Below, in pieces: positions 50,211 to 59,253 of a DNA stretch of 64,000 nt. The notes beneath the pieces were generated by a model, which saw nothing but the letters and a program-made list of their open reading frames with translations, was not told the DNA's origin and ran no database searches. The number at the start of each line of letters is the position of its first letter. The first letter of the stretch is position 1. Made by a program: the position numbers and the translations under genes. The stretch is from Rhodoferax sp. (GTDB taxonomy: Bacteria > Pseudomonadota > Gammaproteobacteria > Burkholderiales > Burkholderiaceae_C): positions 1 to 64,000 of the forward strand of contig JAUSNJ010000130.1 of NCBI GenBank assembly GCA_030645355.1, given 5' to 3'.

Positions 50211-53002
50211 GGTGTTTTCTCCGGTTGTTGCTCTGCCTTTTTGTATAAACCTGGGCGCAGTTGCCGCAGGGCATCTGCGCTGCGCTGTATCCACGGGTCC
50301 TGGGGGGCGCTGGCGGCGCGCTGCACATTCAGGGTGTGCACGTCGGCCGCCTTCTCTTCGAACGGAAAGGCCTGTTCCTCCAGCAGCACGTCGTACTGCT
50401 CGCGCTCCAGCTTGCTCAGCTTCTTGGGGCGCTGAGAGGTTAGGAGTGCCTTGCCAAAGTCGCTGTAGACCAGGGCAATGCGGTAGCTGGCCTCGGTCGT
50501 GATATCGGCCACGCCGTAGTCGGTGGCCACGGTGTAGGCCTTCAGGGCGTCTTCCATCCTGGCTTTCTTCAGCTTGAGCTGCTTTTGCAGCGGCTCGGTC
50601 AGGGCCACCTTGCGGTAGATCTCGGCCACCGGTTCTGCCAGCGCCAGTGCGGCCGTGGCGCCCAGGTAGCGGGTGCGGTCGGTACGGGCGCTGCCGCCCG
50701 CCTGGTCCGCCTGGAAGATGTCTTTCATCAGCGCCAGGCTGCGGGTGAGGTTGTGGTCTTCCTGGGCGATGCGCGCCAGACGCCAGCGTGCCTCCATGGC
50801 GGCCTCCAGCGGCTGCGGGTTTTGTGCCAGGTAGCGCTCGTAGGCTTTGGTGGCCTGGGGGCGTGCGTTGGCTTTTTCGTGCAGTTCGGCTGCTTGCCAC
50901 AGGGCGGTGCGGGCAATGGCCGGGTCCTTGTGCGTTGCGGCCATGCGCTCGAATTCCGTTGCCGCACTGGCCCATTGACCCTTCTCCACATAGACCACGG
51001 CCAGCTTGCCGCCGACCTCGGCTTGCAGCGGGCTTGCGGAAAAGCGCTTGCGGAAATCTTCCAGCGTGCGGGCGGCTGCATCCCAGTCCTTTAGCGCGAT
51101 CAGTGCGGCGGCGGCGTCGTACTGCGCGGCGGCCTGTACCGGCGATTGGGGCGTCGCCGTGCTGGCCACACGCTCGAAATGCGTGACGGCATCGCGTGTC
51201 TGCCCCGCTGCAATGGCCTGCTCGCCCTGCTTGTAGATGGCGGCGGCCTGGCGCTCCACCAGGGCATCACGCCCGGCGGCCTTGTCCGGCGTGAGCTGGA
51301 GCACCTGGCCATAGGCCTTTTCAGCGCTGTCAAACGCACCGGCTTCAAACCGGGTGTGGGCCAGCACGGTCCAGGCCACGCGGCGCTGTGCATCAGGCGC
51401 GGGCGGTTGCAGGTCCAGCACCTGCTGTGCAACGGTAGCCGCCTGTTGCGGGTCTTTCAATGTGTACAGGGTTTGCGCGGCATCGGCCAGCACCGGTGCG
51501 GCGCGCGCATCGCTGCCAAAGGTCTGCACAAAGCGCAGCGCACTGGCCACGCCGGCCTGTTGCAGGGCGGGCAGTTCCGCACCGCTGGATTTCTTTTGCT
51601 GCTGTGCATAGGCCAGCAGCGCGGCATAGCCCGCGTCTGCGCTGGCGGCGTGCACGGGATAGTCATAGGCGGTCTTCTCGTACTCGGTGATTGCCGCTGC
51701 AAACTGTGCATCCTCAAACAGCAGCTCGGCCAGCAGAAAGTTGTTCTGCGCGGCTTGCGCATCGCTTGGGAAGGCGGCCAGGTAGTCGCGGTACCAGCGC
51801 ACGGCTTGCTGGTAGTCGGCGCTGGCCTTGCTCTTTTGTGCGCTGGCGTGGTAGTGGCGGGCCAGCTCGGCCATATGGGTCTGGACCAGGGGCTGCGCCT
51901 TTTGCCAGCCCTCGGGGTTGCTCTGGCGAAACGCGCTGGTGCTGCCGTAGCGGGCCACGTACTCTGTCTTGGCCTCCAGCGCCAGCGTGGCAAAGCCATT
52001 GCGCTCGTAGACCGCAACCACGCGCGACTGAAACAGTGGCGCCTGCGCATCCAGCGGGCGGGTGCGCGCGAACAGTGCAAAGGTGTCGGCGGCATCCTTG
52101 ACGCGCTCTTGCTTGAGGTACAACTCGCCCAATTGTTCGTAGACGCGGAATGCGTAGGCCTGGCGTTCGGGTGACGCGATGTAGGGTGCAATGGATTCCG
52201 CACCCTTGAGGTTGGTCAGGCTCAGGCTGGTGACGCGAAACGTATCCTCGACCAACTCGCGGTCGGCCCGGCTCAGTCCGTCCAGCGTTTCCAGCGCGCC
52301 GTCATCGGTACGACCGCCGAGCTTCAGATCCAGAACGCTGAAGAACGATTGCACAGCTTCATCGAGTTTGCCCTGTTTGAACTGTGACCAGCCCTGCATG
52401 TACAGCGCACGGTCGTGGTAGCGGCTGGCGGTGCCCTTTTGCAGCACCGTGGCATAGGCCTTCTCGGCGGATGCGTAGTTGCGCGCGGTAAACAGCAGTT
52501 CACCGCGGCGGAACTGGGCCTCTTCCTGGAGTGCGGTTGCCGGGTAGTCCTTGACCAGGCGGTCCAGCGTCTTGAGTGCCGCTTCCAGATCGCCTCCCTG
52601 CTCCTGCGCCCGGGCCAGCTGGTACAGCACGCGGTCATTGCCAGGGCTGTTGGGGAAGGTCTTGAGCACGTCCTGGTAGCGTGCGGCGGCGGCACGGTAG
52701 TCGGGCGCGCCCGTGGCCTGCGCGTCTTCGCTGCGGATGTCGGCGCTGTCCATCTCCAGGTCGCCGATGCGGCGCATCGCCTCTTCGCGCTGCGGCGCGC
52801 GGGGAGCGACCGCCAGAAAACTGTTGTAGGCGGCAATGGCCTGAACGGGCTGGATGGGCGTGCCCGGGTCCTTGACGACGTTCACCGTGCGGCCCGCCAG
52901 GGTTTTGAGCGTGGGCTCGTTGTCCGGTGTGCCACGCTGCTTGCCGGCACAGGCGGCCAGCAGGCACACCATGAGCAAGCTGATATTAAGGTTTGGTCGC
53001 AC
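50207..53002 (-). CDS. TPR-repeat outer-membrane or periplasmic lipoprotein
   Basis: A 931-aa lipoprotein: after a GTG start and short signal, the lipobox LLAAC places the lipidated cysteine at C18. Nearly the entire mature protein is tetratricopeptide-like (for example AYNSFLAVAPRAPQREEAMRRIGDLEM, LYQLARAQEQGGDLEAALKTLDRLVKDYPATA and FEAGAFDSAEKAYGQVLQLTP). The residue after Cys is Ala, not Asp, so outer-membrane sorting is likely. It resembles GltE-like TPR lipoproteins of the Myxococcus gliding machine in type. The GTG at 53002 is chosen by GGAGG six bases upstream and because the lipobox begins there. It overlaps the preceding gene by 17 bases. Confidence 0.83.
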   Translation of the reverse strand: MRPNLNISLLMVCLLAACAGKQRGTPDNEPTLKTLAGRTVNVVKDPGTPIQPVQAIAAYNSFLAVAPRAPQREEAMRRIGDLEMDSADIRSEDAQATGAPDYRAAAARYQDVLKTFPNSPGNDRVLYQLARAQEQGGDLEAALKTLDRLVKDYPATALQEEAQFRRGELLFTARNYASAEKAYATVLQKGTASRYHDRALYMQGWSQFKQGKLDEAVQSFFSVLDLKLGGRTDDGALETLDGLSRADRELVEDTFRVTSLSLTNLKGAESIAPYIASPERQAYAFRVYEQLGELYLKQERVKDAADTFALFARTRPLDAQAPLFQSRVVAVYERNGFATLALEAKTEYVARYGSTSAFRQSNPEGWQKAQPLVQTHMAELARHYHASAQKSKASADYQQAVRWYRDYLAAFPSDAQAAQNNFLLAELLFEDAQFAAAITEYEKTAYDYPVHAASADAGYAALLAYAQQQKKSSGAELPALQQAGVASALRFVQTFGSDARAAPVLADAAQTLYTLKDPQQAATVAQQVLDLQPPAPDAQRRVAWTVLAHTRFEAGAFDSAEKAYGQVLQLTPDKAAGRDALVERQAAAIYKQGEQAIAAGQTRDAVTHFERVASTATPQSPVQAAAQYDAAAALIALKDWDAAARTLEDFRKRFSASPLQAEVGGKLAVVYVEKGQWASAATEFERMAATHKDPAIARTALWQAAELHEKANARPQATKAYERYLAQNPQPLEAAMEARWRLARIAQEDHNLTRSLALMKDIFQADQAGGSARTDRTRYLGATAALALAEPVAEIYRKVALTEPLQKQLKLKKARMEDALKAYTVATDYGVADITTEASYRIALVYSDFGKALLTSQRPKKLSKLEREQYDVLLEEQAFPFEEKAADVHTLNVQRAASAPQDPWIQRSADALRQLRPGLYKKAEQQPEKTP

Positions 53003-54914
53003 GGCCGGCCTCCGGTGCAGGGGTAGTGCGCTCCGCGGCCCGGTCGATATTGCGGTCGGTACTGCGGTCATAGAGCTGCGCCAACGCAAAGCGTGCCTGG
53101 GTGGAGTACATGCCCAGACGTTCCTGTTGGCGCGCCAGTGCGGCGACGGCAATGCCTTGCACCGCCTGGCGTTGTTCCTTGCTGAGTGCGGCCACACGGG
53201 GCAGCATGGCATCGATCACCGGACTCATGGCTGCAATGCGCTGGGCAAAGGCGTCAAAGCGCACCGGCTCGCCGCGTTGGGCCTGGGCCAGTGCCGCGTC
53301 CAGGCGCTGCGCGGTGGCGAGTTCGTCCAGCACCGTCTGCAGTTGCTTCTTGGCCTGCCAGACCCGCCCCGGGTAGTCCTGGGCCAACTGCCAGGTGAGT
53401 GCCCCGGCGGCCAGGCGTGCCCGATTGCGCGCGGTTGTGGATTCGGCGGTGTCGGGTGCGCCTTTCAGTGCCGTCTGCACCTGGTTCACGCGGCCCAGCA
53501 AGGCGAGCTGTTTGGCATCGGCAAAGGCCACGCCGTCGGCGGCGGTCTCACCGGCCGCGACCAGCGCACTGGCCGACGCATGGCGTTGCTGCAGCGGGCC
53601 GATGGCAATTTCGCTGGCGCGCTGGCGGACCTGCGGCAGCCGTTCGGCAAAGGCCTTGCGGCGGTTGGCCAGCATGTCGTCAAACACGCTGAGCTTGTCG
53701 CGCCATTCCTGCAGATTGCGGGTGAGGAACAGCAGGTCGCGGTAGTTCTTCAAGGCCTCCTGGAATTCATGCTGTGCCAGCACCGTGGCCAGGTGGCTGG
53801 GGTGGGGCATGTCGGGCAGTTCACGCACGCCCCAGAACCAGCCCATCTCGTCGCCCGGGTTGCGCTCCACCAGGGCATTGATCAGGGTACCAGTCTGGAT
53901 CGCCGCAATCGATTCATCCAGGGCCGTGGACTCGCGGGTGAAGGTGGTGATGGCCTTCTCGTAGCCCTGGGCAGCTTGCCCGTAGGCGCCGAGTTCGGCA
54001 TACGCGTAAGGCACGGCGATATGGGCCTCCAGTACGGCCGAGTCGGAAACGTCGCGCTGCATGAGTTCCATCCAGGGCACCAGCGCCTGTGCGGATTCCT
54101 TGCGTGCGGACGCGGCCCAGCCCAGGCCCAACAGGGCCTTGTTAGCCTGCGGACTCTTGAGGCGCACGCGCTCCAGGTAGGTGCCGGCTTGCAGCTGGCG
54201 GTTGTCTGCCAGGGCGGCAAAGCCCAAGGCCACGTTGGCGCGGTCGCGCAGGCCTCGGTATTCCTCGTCCTCGGCCGTCGCACGGCCCAATTCGTCCAGC
54301 ACCGCTGTGCCGCGATCGGTTTCACCGGCCTTGATCAGTGCAATGCCCAGGTTGTAGCGGGCGTAGCGTGCACTGGGGGCCTTGTTGTCCACGGCGGCCA
54401 GTGTGGTGGCCGCGGCCGCATAGTCACCGCGTGCCATCTGCACATGGGCTTGCAACAAGACGCGATCCTCTTGCAGTGCGGGGGGCAGGGCATTGCCAAT
54501 GCGTGCCAAGGCGTCCTGCGCCTCGGCGAGGTAGCCGCGCTGGTAGCGGATTTTGGCCAGGAAATACCAGGCGCGGTCGCGGGTGGCTGGCGTGGCGCCC
54601 ATGTCAATCAGGCGCGTAAACAGGTCACCGGCCTGGCGGTGCAAACCGTAGGACAGCAGAATGCCGCCGCGCAACACCTCTGCCTCTTCGGCGTGGTGCG
54701 AGACCCGGCCAAAGTGCTGTGATGCCATCAACTGGGTCAGTGAACTGAAGTACTGCTCCTGGAAGTACTGGTACAGGGTGTCGCCGTAGTACGGGTCTTT
54801 CACTTCACCCGACGGCTCGGCCCGCAGGCCGGTAGCGCACGTCAGGGTCAGCGCGGTACCCAGGGCCAGCAGCCAGGGACGCGGGACCAGACGGGGGGGC
54901 AATGGCAGGCGCAT
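52986..54914 (-). CDS. TPR-repeat periplasmic protein
   Basis: A 642-aa exported protein with a signal peptide (PWLLALGTALTLTCATGLRA). The first 300 mature residues are TPR-like (LQEDRVLLQAHVQMARGDYAAAATTLAAVDNKAPSARYARYNLGIALI and following); the later half is rich in helices and coiled coil. It corresponds in type and position to GltD-like TPR proteins. A GTG at 54941 overlapping the previous stop as GTGA is an alternative start; ATG 54914 gives a better signal peptide. No enzyme motif is evident, so a scaffold role is most likely. Confidence 0.8.
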   Translation of the reverse strand: MRLPLPPRLVPRPWLLALGTALTLTCATGLRAEPSGEVKDPYYGDTLYQYFQEQYFSSLTQLMASQHFGRVSHHAEEAEVLRGGILLSYGLHRQAGDLFTRLIDMGATPATRDRAWYFLAKIRYQRGYLAEAQDALARIGNALPPALQEDRVLLQAHVQMARGDYAAAATTLAAVDNKAPSARYARYNLGIALIKAGETDRGTAVLDELGRATAEDEEYRGLRDRANVALGFAALADNRQLQAGTYLERVRLKSPQANKALLGLGWAASARKESAQALVPWMELMQRDVSDSAVLEAHIAVPYAYAELGAYGQAAQGYEKAITTFTRESTALDESIAAIQTGTLINALVERNPGDEMGWFWGVRELPDMPHPSHLATVLAQHEFQEALKNYRDLLFLTRNLQEWRDKLSVFDDMLANRRKAFAERLPQVRQRASEIAIGPLQQRHASASALVAAGETAADGVAFADAKQLALLGRVNQVQTALKGAPDTAESTTARNRARLAAGALTWQLAQDYPGRVWQAKKQLQTVLDELATAQRLDAALAQAQRGEPVRFDAFAQRIAAMSPVIDAMLPRVAALSKEQRQAVQGIAVAALARQQERLGMYSTQARFALAQLYDRSTDRNIDRAAERTTPAPEAGRATKP

Positions 54915-54937
54915 CGGCGTTACTTCTACGGTCACTG

Positions 54938-55498
54938 TCACTGCCAGAGCTTGATGTCGAATTCGGGCTGTAGCTTGGCCGAGGAGTCCCGGATGCGCAG
55001 CTCGGCGTACTTGGCCTGGGTGTCCTTGTCGAAGCGGATGGTTGCACCCCGTTTGTAGTCGCGCACATGGGGTCCGCGGCCGGTGAAGAAGGCCACCAGT
55101 TCATGGGTGCCGGCGCGCAGGTTGCCAATGTAGAGCCGCTGCACGCCACCGCGGTGCAGGGCCTGCACTTCCAGCGGGGTGTACAGGTAGTTGGCTACCA
55201 GCTTGTCGTCAATCTTGACCTGCACGGACTCCAGTTCAAACATCTTGCCCACGTCCATGGACACAAACAGCGCGACCTGGGTGTTGGCGGGAAACAGCAG
55301 TTCTTCCTCCAGCACCAGTAAGTCACGGTTGAGGGCGATGACATCGCTCTTGAGGTCCTGGATGCGGGTGTCCAGAACGGCCGATTCGGAGGGAGCAGCC
55401 GGTGCGGTCGTTGTGGCCGGTGCATCGGCAGACCAGGCGGCGCCCAGCGTGCACACACATATCAGGCTGATGGTCAGTTGGCGCAGGAGGTGGATCAT
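54938..55498 (-). CDS. Exported hypothetical protein, AraC-motor locus
   Basis: A 186-aa protein with a signal peptide (LLRQLTISLICVCTLGAAWSADA). A coiled-coil-like region follows (VLDTRIQDLKSDVIALNRDLLVLEEELLF), then a beta-rich domain (QVALFVSMDVGKMFELESVQVKIDDKLVANYLY and LYIGNLRAGTHELVAFFTGRG) resembling a carbohydrate-binding or PEGA-like sandwich. Family not recognised with certainty. It heads the second block of the 17-kb locus. The ATG at 55498 is preferred over longer frames since it starts the signal peptide. The word 'motor' in the label refers only to its ExbB/ExbD neighbours. Confidence 0.7.
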   Translation of the reverse strand: MIHLLRQLTISLICVCTLGAAWSADAPATTTAPAAPSESAVLDTRIQDLKSDVIALNRDLLVLEEELLFPANTQVALFVSMDVGKMFELESVQVKIDDKLVANYLYTPLEVQALHRGGVQRLYIGNLRAGTHELVAFFTGRGPHVRDYKRGATIRFDKDTQAKYAELRIRDSSAKLQPEFDIKLWQ

Positions 55499-55925
55499 TC
55501 GAGATTTTCCATTGGGAAGTTGATCGTCTTGCCGACGGTTCAGGGTAGGCATTGCATTCATTTCTTGCGGTACGGGTTTTGGCGGGGCCGGTGGTCTGGC
55601 GGGGTCGGTGAGCCGGGTATCCCTTCTCTGGCCCACGCTCGCGGGCGTAGGCAGTAGGCACGCATGGGCAGCTGCGTTAACGCGTAGGTTGGCAGGCATG
55701 CTCTGTGGCAACCGCGAATCGGGCCGACGAACGGACACCCGACCCACCGACCTTGCGGTGCGTGGTGGCGAGCGCTACAAAATACATAGCAGCATATGTC
55801 TATTTCACGGGGGCTAGAAGCCCGTTTTGCTCGTCGTCTCTCCCCAACACCTCGCCCCCAAGGCGCCTGCCATGTCGCCCGCCGCGCGCAGTCGTTTCGT
55901 GCGCCAAAAAGATGGGTGGCTTGCA
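55499..55925. other. Gene-free spacer between the two blocks of the 47-64 kb locus
   Basis: No supported gene. A hairpin-family repeat occupies 55774-55816. The rest probably holds the promoter and leader of the block beginning at 55498, but no clear -35/-10 pair was identified. Confidence 0.6.
55774..55816 (-). repeat. Dispersed hairpin repeat, copy G
   Basis: Read on the minus strand: CTAGCCCCCGTGAAATAGAC, then a short imperfect hairpin GCTAT...GTAGC (arms at 55774-55778 and 55786-55790). It is the most degraded copy of the family, placed in the spacer that divides the large locus. Confidence 0.7.
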
Positions 55926-57050
55926 TCAGAAAGTGGCTGTCAGGTAGACCTGCAGCACGTTGGCGTTGTAGGCATAGGGCGCACCGGTGCGGATGTCGGT
56001 GAAGTCGCTGAACTTGAAGCGGGTGTACTCATACGCGGCGTTGAGCTTGAGCCCCGAGGTGCCTGCAATCCGTCCAAGCTTGTACGCCACCTTGGCGCCG
56101 AGTCCTATGCTGTCGAAGCTGCTCAGCTGCCGGTTGCGCGAAAGGTAGGTGGTCTCCGTGGTCGCGTTGTCGCTGTAGAACAGGGCTTTGTCCTGCCGGT
56201 AGAAGCGCAGCGACGTATCGGCCAGCCATTGCTCCCCAAAGTAGCGGCTGTAGCCCACTTCGGCCGTATGGGCCTTGATGTCCCAGGTGTCCCAGAAGTA
56301 GCGGTAGTCCACGTGGACGGCGTCACGCGTGCCCAGGTCGCCGATCAGGCGGAATTTGACCGCCCGGGCCGAGCGGGTGCGCGGCGTGCGCTCCGGCACC
56401 ACGGCGCCGAACACCCGCGCAACACGGTAGGGGCTGCCCAGGAATCCGTCGTCGGCCAGGGCCTCGGCATTGGCGCTCATGACCCAGCGCGGCGACAGGA
56501 CCTGTGTAAGCCCCAGCCGGTACTGCCAGTGGGCGGCCTCGTCGGCAAATTCGGGCGCGCCTTGCTTGCTGATCCGGTCATTGCTGCGGGTGAAGCCCAG
56601 GCTCACCGAGGTCATGCCGCCAAAGGTGTCCTGGGTGATGTCGAAGCCCACGCCGTTGGCCGTGTAGTCGCCTTCCTTGCTGGAGGTCGTCGTCAGCGAC
56701 AGTTTGGCGTCGCGGTAGACGTACTCGGCGCCCAGGCCGTATTCCGTGCGCTGCTCGCTGTAGGGGCTGGCGGTGGTGACCACGTCAATCGATGCGTTGC
56801 TGACCGCGTCGACGTAGTAGCTGGCCGACAGCGAAACCTTGTCGGCCAGTTGTTTGCGCACCAGCAGCGCCGGCCCGCTGGCACTGACGCCGCCGCCGTT
56901 GTAGGAGTGGAACAGGGCTTCGCCTGAGTCTTCCGGCAGGTCCACCGCGCGTGCGCCGCTGGCTGCCAGCACGCCACCCAGCAGTGCGGCCAGGTGGCGC
57001 AGCAGGCCCCACCGCGCACGCGCGTGGGTTGTGTTGTCAGTTGCAGCCAC
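55926..57050 (-). CDS. DUF3570 outer-membrane beta-barrel protein
   Basis: A 374-aa exported protein of the DUF3570 family. After a signal peptide ending near GARA, the mature chain starts DLPEDSGEALFHSYNGGGVSASGPALLVRKQLADKVSLSASYYVDAVSNASIDVVTTASPY-like beta strands, and alternates polar and aromatic residues through to a terminal Phe (VLQVYLTATF), the outer-membrane sorting signal. DUF3570 genes repeatedly occur next to DUF4266 and apbE. The GTG at 57050 overlaps the DUF4266 stop and follows AAGGGGG. Function unknown; a channel for the small DUF4266 protein or its cofactor is conceivable. Confidence 0.82.
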   Translation of the reverse strand: MAATDNTTHARARWGLLRHLAALLGGVLAASGARAVDLPEDSGEALFHSYNGGGVSASGPALLVRKQLADKVSLSASYYVDAVSNASIDVVTTASPYSEQRTEYGLGAEYVYRDAKLSLTTTSSKEGDYTANGVGFDITQDTFGGMTSVSLGFTRSNDRISKQGAPEFADEAAHWQYRLGLTQVLSPRWVMSANAEALADDGFLGSPYRVARVFGAVVPERTPRTRSARAVKFRLIGDLGTRDAVHVDYRYFWDTWDIKAHTAEVGYSRYFGEQWLADTSLRFYRQDKALFYSDNATTETTYLSRNRQLSSFDSIGLGAKVAYKLGRIAGTSGLKLNAAYEYTRFKFSDFTDIRTGAPYAYNANVLQVYLTATF

Positions 57051-57267
57051 AGCCACCCCCTTGCACGCCGGTGGCGCCGCGTGCGCCTTCGCGCACATTG
57101 CGCACGTGTTCAAAATGTTTCTCGGAAAGCGACTCGCGTGAGAATTGCATGATGGGGTCTGCCAGGCGTTCGCGCTCATAGGGCTTGACCCAGGGCTGCA
57201 GGGCACAACCAGTCTGCAAAATTGTGCCAAGCAGGACGGCGGTGGTCAGAAGCGTGCGGTCCGTCAT
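57037..57267 (-). CDS. DUF4266 small lipoprotein with Gly/Cys tail
   Basis: A 76-aa protein. An N-terminal hydrophobic signal ends in LLGTILQTGC, an imperfect lipobox with Cys at 21. The family segment KPYERERLADPIMQFSRESLSEKHFEHVRNVREG is clear. The C terminus is GARGATGVQGGGCGCN; the GGGCGCN end is characteristic of DUF4266 and could bind a metal or cofactor. The GAT triplet partly resembles ApbE flavinylation sequences, which is suggestive only. It overlaps the TlpA gene stop (ATGA) and the next gene's start. Confidence 0.85.
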   Translation of the reverse strand: MTDRTLLTTAVLLGTILQTGCALQPWVKPYERERLADPIMQFSRESLSEKHFEHVRNVREGARGATGVQGGGCGCN

Positions 57268-57797
57268 TTCAGAAGCCCCCGGATCTCTTTGTCGTAAATG
57301 TCTTCATATCCTGCGAGGTAGCCGGGGTGGATGTGGCGCACCCGACCGTCCCGGTCGATGAGAACCGTGGTGGGCATGGTGCCCAGGTCATACAGGCGGC
57401 TGACCGCCTTGTCGGTGTCCAGCAGCACGGGAAATTTGAGACCCAGCTTGGCGGCCACATCGGTCGCACGGTGCGTGTCGTCGTCGATGTTGACCCCCAG
57501 CAGCACAAAGCCTGCCGAGCGGTATTTGTCGTATAGCTTGTTCAACTGCGGCATTTCCTGGCGGCAGGGCCCGCACCAGGTGGCCCAGAAGTTGATCAGC
57601 ACCACCTGGCCGCGCTGTTCCTGCAGGCGCAGATTGGTGCCGGCAGCGGTGCGTAGCGTGAAGTCGGGCGCGGGGGCGCTGGGAGCGACCGCGGCCAGGG
57701 CGGGGCCGGCCACCGCACTGAGCAGGCTGAGCACCGCCAGCCGCCGGGTGTGGCGGGGCTGGGAGCGTGAGGGGAAGGGCAGGTCCATGGGCATCAA
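57264..57797 (-). CDS. TlpA-like periplasmic thioredoxin
   Basis: A 177-aa exported thioredoxin-fold protein with the redox motif WATWCGPC (C75, C78) and the family's cis-Pro segment (GTMPTTVLID). The N terminus has a signal with adjacent arginines (HTRRLAVLSLLSAVAGPALA). Such proteins act as thiol reductants or oxidants, often for cytochrome c or copper-site maturation. In this locus possible targets are the noncanonical haem-binding cysteines of the neighbouring lipoproteins or the CGC end of DUF4266. It overlaps the DUF4266 gene by four bases. Confidence 0.9.
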   Translation of the reverse strand: MMPMDLPFPSRSQPRHTRRLAVLSLLSAVAGPALAAVAPSAPAPDFTLRTAAGTNLRLQEQRGQVVLINFWATWCGPCRQEMPQLNKLYDKYRSAGFVLLGVNIDDDTHRATDVAAKLGLKFPVLLDTDKAVSRLYDLGTMPTTVLIDRDGRVRHIHPGYLAGYEDIYDKEIRGLLK

Positions 57798-57809
57798 CGG
57801 GTCCGAATC

Positions 57810-58454
57810 TCAAAAGGCAGCCGTAAGGCCAATCGTGAACTCCAGGTTCTGCGTGGTCTGGTTTTTGCCCAGCAGATCGAGGGAAAAGATGTGGTCGCGG
57901 GCATCGATCTGCACCGAGAAGGTGTCGTTGAAATAGACCCGCAGTCCCGAGCCGAAGTTGAACGTGGAGCGGCGTTGCTGGTTGAACGAGGTGCTGCCGA
58001 CCCCACCAATCACGTACAGCGAAAACGGCCAGGCGCGTGTAGTGCCAAAGAACACCTCGCCGGGCAGCACGTTGTAGCCCACCGACAGGTTGTAGTAGCT
58101 CAGGTTCTCCAGCTCGGTGGCAAAGATCCCGCCCGGGAGAATCTGCCGGTAGTTGGTGTCACTGACCTGGGTTTGTGCCACCACTGCCTCGGCGAAGAAA
58201 TCTTCGGTGATGTGGTAGCCCAAGCGCAAGCCACCGACTGCGCTGGAGCCAAAATTTTGCGTGGAGTAGGTGCCGACAAAGGCGCCCAGCTCAAAGTCGT
58301 TCGACGGAAAGCGTGGCAGGCGCACGTCCCGCCGGGTGACGCCGGGCACGATGACCTGTTCGGTGGGCGGTGCCGGGTCGGCGGCGTTGGCACAGATGCC
58401 ACTTGCCGCAGTGACAAGGGCCAGAAGAAACTTGCGGACAGGTAGTGGGCGCAT
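57810..58454 (-). CDS. Outer-membrane beta-barrel domain protein
   Basis: A 214-aa protein with a signal peptide (KFLLALVTAASGICANA) and an eight-stranded barrel pattern, including ELGAFVGTYSTQNFGSSAVGGLRLGYHITEDFFAEAVVAQT and the terminal strand ending LEFTIGLTAAF. This type, first noted in myxobacteria, resembles the GltA/GltB group. It lies 12 bases downstream of the TlpA start region's other side, between TlpA and the SH3-barrel protein, and is probably part of the outer-membrane portion of the assembly. Confidence 0.83.
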   Translation of the reverse strand: MRPLPVRKFLLALVTAASGICANAADPAPPTEQVIVPGVTRRDVRLPRFPSNDFELGAFVGTYSTQNFGSSAVGGLRLGYHITEDFFAEAVVAQTQVSDTNYRQILPGGIFATELENLSYYNLSVGYNVLPGEVFFGTTRAWPFSLYVIGGVGSTSFNQQRRSTFNFGSGLRVYFNDTFSVQIDARDHIFSLDLLGKNQTTQNLEFTIGLTAAF

Positions 58455-58464
58455 GGGAAAGTCC

Positions 58465-59253
58465 TCAGAAGAAAAAGGAGAGTCCGGCCGTTACGGCCCG
58501 GTATTCGAGCGAGCGGGTGTCGGAGACAAATGCTGTGTAGAACGTGTAGTCACCGCGCAGCACAAAGCGCTCGGTCAGGTAGTAGCGCACACCGACGCTG
58601 GCGTTGGCCAGCTGTGCGTCCGTCGGGCTGGCACCGACCAGGCTGGGGTTGGGGATGTTCTTGAACTTGCCCAGCCCCACGCCAAAGAACGGCGAGATGC
58701 GCTGGTCGGACCAGGGCTCGGACAGCACGTTGACGTGCCAGAAGTCGGTGCCGGAGAAAACCCCCTGCACCTGGCCCAGCGTGCCCTCCACATGCAGCGT
58801 CTCCGACAGGCGGTAGCTGCTCCAGAGCTTGAGCATGGGTTCCGACTTGAACTGGCCCCAGGCTGCACCCAGCTGCACGCGCCGGCTCAGATAGTCGTCC
58901 AGCAGCATGTCGCGAAAGGTCTTGGTGTCGCCTGCGGTGGTGAGTGTGGATTCCAGCTGTTTGCGCTGCACCCAGCCGACCTGACCGCCAACGGCTCGGA
59001 CCTTGAACCAGTCGGTATGGCGCAGCTCAATGCTGATCCACTGCTCACGCGGAGCCACGAAAAAGATTGGAAAGCCCCGACCAGGGCCGGTATGCAGCTC
59101 GATATAGGGATCGGTGATCTGCACGCGCTCCGCACGCTCGTTGGGTTCGGCAGGATCGGCCGCCCGGGCCAGTGGCGTGCCCAGCACGGACAGCGCCACG
59201 ACAACGGTGGCGAAAACGCTGCGTGCGTGGCGCACTTTCATTGGGTGTTGCAT
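58465..59253 (-). CDS. SH3-domain plus outer-membrane beta-barrel protein
   Basis: A 262-aa exported protein. After a signal peptide (ATVVVALSVLGTPLARA) there is a bacterial SH3-like domain (about residues 40-105: QITDPYIELHTGPGRGFPIFF, QWISIELRHTDWFKVRA and GQVGWVQRKQL), then a small barrel similar in type to the neighbouring 214-aa protein (LHVEGTLGQVQGVFSGTDFWHVNVLSEPW, ending AVTAGLSFFF). The SH3 part could contact peptidoglycan, and the barrel would sit in the outer membrane. The gene overlaps the haem-motif lipoprotein gene by 16 bases. Confidence 0.85.
   Translation of the reverse strand: MQHPMKVRHARSVFATVVVALSVLGTPLARAADPAEPNERAERVQITDPYIELHTGPGRGFPIFFVAPREQWISIELRHTDWFKVRAVGGQVGWVQRKQLESTLTTAGDTKTFRDMLLDDYLSRRVQLGAAWGQFKSEPMLKLWSSYRLSETLHVEGTLGQVQGVFSGTDFWHVNVLSEPWSDQRISPFFGVGLGKFKNIPNPSLVGASPTDAQLANASVGVRYYLTERFVLRGDYTFYTAFVSDTRSLEYRAVTAGLSFFF

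Noticed and set aside
50211-50975. Upstream extension of the small exported protein to 369 codons
   Set aside because: The extension overlaps the TPR lipoprotein gene in another frame; the ATG at 50210 has both ribosome site and signal peptide.
52854-54722. Open frame of 622 codons on the plus strand
   Set aside because: Antisense of the TPR gene, rich in Gly/His/Gln and Leu without domains.
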